From Anaerolineales bacterium (lineage in GTDB: Bacteria > Chloroflexota > Anaerolineae > 4572-78 > NAK82), in assembly GCA_024643945.1 (NCBI GenBank), contig JAHELX010000137.1:1-11571 (forward strand): a DNA stretch of 11,571 nt. The letters run 5' to 3'. The position numbers and the translations under genes are program-made. The notes under the pieces were generated by a model, which made no database searches, was not told where the DNA came from, and saw only the letters and a program-made list of their open reading frames with translations. This document shows, one piece after another, positions 8,067 to 11,571 of this stretch. The number at the start of each line of letters is the position of its first letter. The stretch's first letter is position 1.

Positions 8067-8942
8067 TTAATGGCTGTCGGCCATCATCAACACGTAATCC
8101 ACAATCTTCCCCGGGATGTCTACCCCGGTGGTATCAATGCTGTTACGAAATTCCATGGTGTGGTTGACCTCATTGACCAACATGCGGCCGTCACAGGTCT
8201 CCAGCAAGTCCACGGCCAGCACACCACCACCGACGGCCCGCGCCGCTACCAGCGACAGTTCGTCAATCTGGGATGTCACCGGGCAATTGGTGGCACGCCC
8301 GCCCCGGGCGGTGTTGGTGATCCAGTGATCCGAATAGCGATAAATGGCACAGATGGTCTCGTCGCCCACGACGAAAGACCGGATGTCACGGGCCGGCTTG
8401 TCCACATATTCCTGCACGTAATAGATGTGATGCTGGTAACCACCCAACGTCTGCTTGTGCTCCAGAATTGTCTCGGCCGCCTGACGGTCGTTGATCTTGC
8501 TCAACAGGCGACCCCAGGAGCCAACCGCCGGCTTGAGAACGACCGGGTAGCCCATGGTTTCAATGGCCGCCATAGCCGACTCTGGGGTGAAGGCAACTTT
8601 CACTTGAGGGACAGGCACTCCCTCCCGAATCAGAGCCGAAGTAGTGGCCAACTTGTCGCCACAGGTTTGCACCACTTCGGCACGGTTGATGGTGCGTATC
8701 CCCCAGTCGTTCAATACGCGCAATGCGGCCAATGCGCGGGATTGGGTGATACAGCGCTCCAGAACCAGGTCATATTGGCACCAGCCGTTACGGTGCAGAT
8801 CAAAGACAATCTCCCGGTCGTCACGCACGTCAACCGTCAGGCCTCGGGCCTCAAAAGCTTGCAACAGCAACTTTTCCTCCACGCGCACTCGAGACAACAG
8901 CATCGCGATACGTGGGGTGTCCAAAAGATGTGATTGGCTCAT
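8067..8942 (-). CDS. lysX: LysW-2-aminoadipate ligase (ATP-grasp)
   Basis: Predicted to join the amino group of 2-aminoadipate to the C-terminal glutamate of LysW with ATP. The 291-residue protein is a RimK-like ATP-grasp ligase. The ATP-binding lysine region is [11 protein letters not shown] (135-145), followed by [13 protein letters not shown] (176-188), the [12 protein letters not shown] loop (210-221) and the metal-binding [12 protein letters not shown] (257-268). The last one plus [13 protein letters not shown] closes the domain, as in Thermus LysX. ATG 8942 was chosen because AGGAGG lies five bases upstream and [20 protein letters not shown] aligns with the family start. A 39-residue upstream extension would run through lysW. 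It starts 23 bp after lysW. The ArgX paralogue acts on glutamate; I cannot separate strict LysX from a bifunctional enzyme. Confidence 0.93.
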   Translation of the reverse strand: MSQSHLLDTPRIAMLLSRVRVEEKLLLQAFEARGLTVDVRDDREIVFDLHRNGWCQYDLVLERCITQSRALAALRVLNDWGIRTINRAEVVQTCGDKLATTSALIREGVPVPQVKVAFTPESAMAAIETMGYPVVLKPAVGSWGRLLSKINDRQAAETILEHKQTLGGYQHHIYYVQEYVDKPARDIRSFVVGDETICAIYRYSDHWITNTARGGRATNCPVTSQIDELSLVAARAVGGGVLAVDLLETCDGRMLVNEVNHTMEFRNSIDTTGVDIPGKIVDYVLMMADSH

Positions 8943-8965
8943 GGCGGCCTCCTTTCCCTCTGCCC

Positions 8966-9139
8966 TCACTCCCCCCAATCCTCCTCCTCTTCTGGAGCCA
9001 GATCCAGTGTGGGAGGATCGAGACTCATCACCTCTAATTCGACGCCGCAGTCTGGGCACCGGATGATCTCACCTTGCAGCGCATCGTCGGCCAAGGTGAC
9101 GTCGGCGGCACATTCGGGGCAGGTTAAATAGTTGCTCAT
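8966..9139 (-). CDS. lysW: Amino-group carrier protein LysW
   Basis: This 57-residue protein is the carrier on which aminoadipate is converted to lysine. Four cysteines in two CPxC pairs (C7/C10 and C28/C31) form the zinc site. The C-terminus is acidic and ends in EDWGE, the hallmark of LysW/ArgW, whose last glutamate receives the substrate. The acidic tail binds basic surfaces on LysX, LysZ, LysY, LysJ and LysK. ATG 9139 has GGAG eight bases upstream; a much longer open frame reaching 9352 would run through a terminator hairpin and is rejected. It is the first structural gene after two attenuators, as expected for the carrier that every downstream enzyme needs. Confidence 0.97.
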   Translation of the reverse strand: MSNYLTCPECAADVTLADDALQGEIIRCPDCGVELEVMSLDPPTLDLAPEEEEDWGE

Positions 9140-9190
9140 CGTTGGTTCTCCTTTCGAAAATCCTTGCTGAAAACTAAGTGTGTGTCTGAA

Positions 9191-9271
9191 AGTAGGGTGG
9201 GGCAGCCTTTCCAGTCTGCCCGGGCGGGCTAGCCCATAGGTCCCCTCTGGGGAAAAGCCCACCCCACGACT
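9191..9271. repeat. Imperfect inverted-repeat element in the lysW 5' leader
   Basis: The outer arms (9191-9212 against 9249-9271) are GTAGGGTGGGG-like and GTCGTGGGGTGGGC-like in opposite orientation. Inside lie GCCCGGGC and a CCCC-TCT-GGGG hairpin. It lies between the second attenuator and the lysW ribosome binding site, so it is transcribed with the operon after both terminators are passed. It looks like a dispersed genomic repeat. Confidence 0.6.
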
Positions 9272-9279
9272 TTTAGCTT

Positions 9280-9321
9280 CCAAAAGAAACCGGCGCTCCT
9301 TAAAGGGTCTGGAGCGCCGGT
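9280..9321 (-). terminator. Attenuator terminator 2 (distal, nearest lysW)
   Basis: On the minus strand an 11-bp perfect stem, ACCGGCGCTCC (9321-9311) with GGAGCGCCGGT (9299-9289), encloses an 11-nt loop and is followed by TTTCTTTTG. The 5' arm and loop contain CCAGACCC, complementary to the leader-peptide segment at 9359-9366, so the hairpin competes with an antiterminator. Confidence 0.9.
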
Positions 9322-9375
9322 GTGCCTTCCTTGCCTGTTTATAGGCCAGCACGACTACCCAGACCCAGGGTCCGG
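9305..9375 (-). promoter_or_regulatory. Antiterminator and pause-hairpin segments of attenuator 2
   Basis: Segment 1 CCGGACC (9375-9369) directly follows the last AAG codon and pairs with segment 2 GGTCTGG (9365-9359) over a 3-nt loop, with one G-U pair. Segment 2, read as GGGTCTGG, also pairs perfectly with segment 3 CCAGACCC (9312-9305) in the terminator. A ribosome stalled at the Lys codons would cover segment 1 and free segment 2 to block the terminator. A ribosome at the TAG just after segment 2 would let the terminator form. Confidence 0.82.
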
Positions 9376-9426
9376 CTTCTTGCTGGCCTTCTTCTCATCA
9401 GCCGAGAGATATATGCAAGCTATCAT
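9355..9426 (-). CDS. Lysine-rich leader peptide 2 (attenuator)
   Basis: A 23-residue open frame: MIACIYLSAD followed by EKKASKKPDPGSG and TAG. Four lysine codons, all AAG, come in two pairs just before segment 1 of the attenuator, and the stop lies right after segment 2. Residues KKASKKPD align with KKANKKPD of leader peptide 1, and the last 39 nucleotides match at 34 positions. The start is less certain: the ATG at 9426 has only a weak ribosome binding site (GTTGGG), and TTG at 9438 in the same frame is an alternative. The peptide probably acts only through its translation. Confidence 0.7.
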   Translation of the reverse strand: MIACIYLSADEKKASKKPDPGSG

Positions 9427-9455
9427 TCTGGTACCCAACGTACTCTAATCCGCCC

Positions 9456-9496
9456 AAAATAAAAACGGCTCTCCTATTATTGGCCTGGAGAGCCGT
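9456..9496 (-). terminator. Attenuator terminator 1 (promoter-proximal)
   Basis: On the minus strand a 10-bp perfect stem, ACGGCTCTCC (9496-9487) with GGAGAGCCGT (9474-9465), encloses a 12-nt loop and is followed by TTTTATTTT. It is homologous in plan to terminator 2 but the stem bases differ with matching changes on both sides. The 5' arm and loop hold TCCAGGCC, complementary to the segment at 9528-9535. Confidence 0.92.
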
Positions 9497-9545
9497 CACA
9501 CGTCACCTGAAGAACAAAACAATACTATCCAGACCTGAGGTCCGG
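9482..9545 (-). promoter_or_regulatory. Antiterminator and pause-hairpin segments of attenuator 1
   Basis: Segment 1 CCGGACC (9545-9539) pairs with segment 2 GGTCTGG (9535-9529) over the loop TCA. Segment 2, read as GGTCTGGA (9535-9528), pairs with segment 3 TCCAGGCC (9489-9482) over 8 bp with one G-U, excluding the terminator. The layout relative to AAG AAG and TAG is the same as in attenuator 2. In segment 3 the A of copy 2 is G here, and both pair with the same U. Confidence 0.82.
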
Positions 9546-9584
9546 CTTCTTGTTGGCCTTCTTGGTGAACAAATCAGTGGTCAT
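9525..9584 (-). CDS. Lysine-rich leader peptide 1 (attenuator)
   Basis: A 19-residue frame, MTTDLFTKKANKKPDLRSG, ending in TAG. Four of its 19 codons are AAG lysine codons arranged as two pairs that stop one codon short of the 1:2 hairpin, as in classical leader peptides of trp, his or leu operons. GAGG (9598-9595) lies 10 nt before the ATG, and the operon promoter lies 31 nt upstream, giving a short untranslated leader. Too short for routine gene callers. I know of no named family for it; the role is inferred from the RNA structures around it and the lysine operon that follows. Confidence 0.85.
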   Translation of the reverse strand: MTTDLFTKKANKKPDLRSG

Positions 9585-9614
9585 AACCCAAATTCCTCAC
9601 CTGTATTGTGCGCA

Positions 9615-9643
9615 AGCTTATCACAAAAGAGGCAGTTTGTCAA
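9615..9643 (-). promoter_or_regulatory. Sigma70-type promoter of the lys operon
   Basis: On the minus strand TTGACA (9643-9638) and TAAGCT (9620-9615) are separated by exactly 17 bp. The -35 box is perfect, the -10 is weak (3 of 6). Transcription would start near 9608, about 24 bases before leader peptide 1. The -35 box overlaps the stop codon of the JAMM gene, so the operon may also receive read-through from mrp. No separate promoter was evident before leader peptide 2. Confidence 0.65.
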
Positions 9644-10098
9644 CCTAAATTTTTATAGATTCGGGAGGACGTTCCAAATTTCGGGTCTCGTGGGGGGATT
9701 ACGCTGAGACCTACTTCCGAGATTTGGCCATCCACCACGCGAAAAGCGCGCATAACCGGGTTGTTGCTTTTCACCAGCGAAACAATGGCATATACGGCCT
9801 CCGGGTAAAAAGCCATAGACACGTCGGTAGGCGAGGGGTAAGGTGGGCTGGCCGGATGAGAATGATAGATGGCGAGCAGATCCAGCCCTTGCTCTTCCAT
9901 CGCCTGGAAGTGATGCAGTTGATCATGGGGGTCCATCAAATACTGAAGCATCGGGTTTTCAGCAACATTGGTGGCGGGAAAGACGTGCGTCACTTGCTCA
10001 GCAATACCAGCCAGCAACCCGCAAGCCTCGTTTGGAGCTTCGGCGCGAGTGTGTTCAAGGATTTGTCTGAAGTGTTCCTGAGACAGAATCAACGTCAT
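9640..10098 (-). CDS. JAMM/MPN (M67) zinc metallopeptidase, Mec-like
   Basis: The 152-residue protein is a stand-alone JAB1/MPN+ domain. The catalytic set is complete: E24 in NEACGLLAG, H79 and H81 in HSHP, S89 and D92 in the PSPTD segment, fitting H-x-H-x7-S-x2-D. Known relatives cut isopeptide or peptide bonds after ubiquitin-like or sulfur-carrier proteins; Mec of actinobacteria releases cysteine from the C-terminus of carrier CysO. The substrate here is not evident, and no ThiS/MoaD or ThiF-like gene is in the window. It begins 15 bp after mrp, so the two are probably cotranscribed; no strong Shine-Dalgarno is visible. Its end overlaps the -35 box of the lysine operon. Confidence 0.88.
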   Translation of the reverse strand: MTLILSQEHFRQILEHTRAEAPNEACGLLAGIAEQVTHVFPATNVAENPMLQYLMDPHDQLHHFQAMEEQGLDLLAIYHSHPASPPYPSPTDVSMAFYPEAVYAIVSLVKSNNPVMRAFRVVDGQISEVGLSVIPPRDPKFGTSSRIYKNLG

Positions 10099-10113
10099 AT
10101 CACGCTGAAACTA

Positions 10114-11235
10114 TTAGCGCCCCCCCGGTCCCACGTTACTCATTACAGGCAAATCAGGGTCCGACCGGAACTCGGCTGGCAATGGATTATTGACGTTTTG
10201 CACGCTGATGGCGGCCGCAACTTTGGCTGCTATGTCATGGATAGCAATGGCCGCTGGCGACTCCGGTTCGGCGATAACTACCGGTTGGCCACTATCGCCG
10301 CCAGCGCGCACCACCGGGTCTATGGGCACCTCACCCAGGAAGGGAACATTCATGCGCTCGGCGACTGCCTTGCCGCCGCCGTGGCTGAAGATGTCGGTGC
10401 GCTCGCCACAATGCCCGCAGACGAAGTAGCTCATGTTTTCAATAACACCCAGCACGGGCACTTCAAGGTACTTGAACATCGCAATGCTCTTAACTACGTC
10501 GGCCAAGGCTACGTCTTGGGGTGTGGTGACGATGATCGTGCCGGTCAGCGAAAGAGATTGGGCCAGGCTCAAGCTGGCATCGCCGGTGCCAGGGGGCAGG
10601 TCCACCACCATATAGTCCAGGTCTCCCCAATCTACGTCGCTCAGAAACTGCCGCAGGGCGCTATGGATCATGGGACCACGCCAGATGACCGGCATGTCCT
10701 CTTCTATCAAAAAACCCATTGACATAAGCTTAACTCCATAGCCTTGCGGGGGCAAAATACGCCCGTTGGTCGCTCGAGGTCGCTCGTGAACTCCCATCAT
10801 CAGCGGGATGTTGGGGCCGTAGATGTCAGCATCCATCAGACCGACGCTGGCACCTGTTTGGGCCAGAGCCAGGGCCAGATTGGTGGCCATGGTGCTTTTG
10901 CCCACCCCCCCTTTGCCACTGGCCACGGCAATGGCGTTCTTGACGCCGATATCCATCTTGCTGAGCAAACGGCGGTCACCGGGCACGTTGGCATCAAGAT
11001 TCACGTTCACCGTTTTGACCCCAGGCAGTGCCATCACCGCTGCCCGCGCTTCTTCCTCTATTTGATCCTTCAAGGGGCAGGCAGGAGTGGTCAACATCAG
11101 TGTAAAATCAACAACGCCATCCTTGATCTTCAGGTTACGGATCATATTAAGCGTGACCAGGTCTTTGTGTAGTTCCGGCTCGATGACGTGGCTGAGCGCC
11201 TCCATCACCTGAGCCTGGGTGGGTTTGAATGTCAT
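10114..11235 (-). CDS. mrp: Mrp/ApbC/NBP35-type P-loop ATPase, iron-sulfur carrier
   Basis: Predicted cytoplasmic ATPase that carries or transfers Fe-S clusters to apoproteins. The 373-residue protein has an N-terminal MIP18/DUF59 domain (about 1-90; [15 protein letters not shown] at 49-63), then a ParA/MinD-like ATPase: deviant Walker [10 protein letters not shown] (107-115), DADIYGPN (135-142) and DLPPGTGD (212-219). The CxxC pair C273/C276 (FVCGHCGE) is the cluster-bridging motif of ApbC/NBP35. The ATG at 11235 was chosen over 11259 because AGGAG lies seven bases upstream and the domain starts there. It leads the mrp-JAMM pair. A functional tie to lysT, a 4Fe-4S enzyme in the next operon, is conceivable but not shown. 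Confidence 0.93.
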   Translation of the reverse strand: MTFKPTQAQVMEALSHVIEPELHKDLVTLNMIRNLKIKDGVVDFTLMLTTPACPLKDQIEEEARAAVMALPGVKTVNVNLDANVPGDRRLLSKMDIGVKNAIAVASGKGGVGKSTMATNLALALAQTGASVGLMDADIYGPNIPLMMGVHERPRATNGRILPPQGYGVKLMSMGFLIEEDMPVIWRGPMIHSALRQFLSDVDWGDLDYMVVDLPPGTGDASLSLAQSLSLTGTIIVTTPQDVALADVVKSIAMFKYLEVPVLGVIENMSYFVCGHCGERTDIFSHGGGKAVAERMNVPFLGEVPIDPVVRAGGDSGQPVVIAEPESPAAIAIHDIAAKVAAAISVQNVNNPLPAEFRSDPDLPVMSNVGPGGR

Positions 11236-11293
11236 GTTGTTTCTCCTAAACTTGATCATTTTGTGCTGCCACGAGGTTGTGAGGACAACATCA

Positions 11294-11548
11294 TCACGAA
11301 TTGTCAGAATTCAGAAACCCTGCATTGCAGTCGTTCATTACTTCCACTATATCCGTCTGTTTCTGAATGGCCAGTAAAGCGCCTTTAATCAAGGCGGCAA
11401 TAATCATCAGGAATGAAATAACCATGCTCGCTGCCGGCCGCCAATCCAAGAGTCCCCAACCTGGGCGTACAAATACCGTGATAATTATACCCAAAATAGA
11501 AATAGCCGCTACTACGAAAGCCAAATTGGAAATTTTTCTGGGAGACAT
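11294..11548 (-). CDS. Small membrane protein, unknown function
   Basis: About 84 residues with two hydrophobic segments: [20 protein letters not shown] and a second around [19 protein letters not shown], separated by a short loop with WGLLDWRP. The N-terminus MSPRK is basic and the C-terminal tail [13 protein letters not shown] is polar, consistent with a two-helix inner-membrane hairpin. I do not recognise the family. The start is uncertain: ATG 11548 is used here, but GTG 11554 (with GAAGG nearby) and TTG 11566 are in frame, and the frame is open to the window edge. It ends 58 bp before mrp, in the same direction. Confidence 0.65.
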   Translation of the reverse strand: MSPRKISNLAFVVAAISILGIIITVFVRPGWGLLDWRPAASMVISFLMIIAALIKGALLAIQKQTDIVEVMNDCNAGFLNSDNS

Positions 11549-11571
11549 AGACACCAGAACCTTCAAAGTGT

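Noticed and set aside
9140..9352. N-terminal extension of the lysW frame
   Set aside because: It would translate through terminator 2 and a repeat; LysW proteins are about 55 residues and the ATG at 9139 has a good ribosome binding site.
9339..9398. Overlapping arginine-rich frame (MRRRPARSRT...) in the second leader, suggesting arginine control
   Set aside because: It has no ribosome binding site, has no counterpart in leader 1, and is explained by AAGAAG read one base out of frame.
9140..9640. Lysine riboswitch (L-box) or T-box
   Set aside because: I saw no L-box core junction or T-box antiterminator motif; the two repeated leader ORFs with competing hairpins explain the region better.
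9724..10722. Long plus-strand open frame (332 codons)
   Set aside because: It is antisense to the JAMM gene and mrp, both of which have complete catalytic motifs on the minus strand.
11236..11293. Promoter for mrp in the gap after the small membrane protein
   Set aside because: A CTGACA-like box upstream has no acceptable -10 at the right distance; the gap is short enough for cotranscription.

Overview
The window carries an almost complete LysW-dependent lysine operon, all on the minus strand and read right to left from about 9610 to 168: lysW, lysX, lysY, lysZ, lysJ, lysK, lysS and a fused lysT-lysU. LysW, an acidic mini zinc protein, carries 2-aminoadipate on its C-terminal glutamate. LysX attaches it, LysZ phosphorylates, LysY reduces, LysJ transaminates and LysK releases lysine. 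LysS (homocitrate synthase) and LysT/U (homoaconitase) supply the precursor upstream. Homoisocitrate dehydrogenase and the aminoadipate aminotransferase (LysN) are not in the window. GC-rich genes, the LysW route and many short intergenic repeats suggest a Chloroflexota bacterium (Anaerolineae or Caldilineae type). That is inference; Deinococcota is the main alternative.

Upstream of the operon (right end, also minus strand) lie a partial small membrane protein, an Mrp/ApbC P-loop ATPase and a JAMM (M67) metallopeptidase 15 bp after it. The operon promoter (TTGACA, 17 bp, TAAGCT) overlaps the end of the JAMM gene. At the far left, on the plus strand and convergent, is the 3' end of a frame-broken PIN-domain gene.

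The best find is the 500-bp leader between the JAMM gene and lysW. It holds two tandem homologous attenuators. Each has a short leader peptide with the codons AAG AAG (GCC AAC/AGC) AAG AAG, then a 1:2 hairpin, a 2:3 antiterminator that competes with it, and a 3:4 Rho-independent terminator with a U-tract. The two copies differ in sequence but keep every pairing, with compensatory changes. This predicts ribosome-mediated attenuation by charged tRNA-Lys, acting twice in series.

The second theme is repeat exaptation. Short repeat families occupy nearly every gene junction of the operon and provide stop codons (lysZ, lysJ, lysK), Shine-Dalgarno or spacer sequence (lysT, lysS), the N-terminus of LysJ, the stop-free linker fusing LysT to LysU, and an in-frame insertion of about 104 codons inside LysT that contains a large palindrome.
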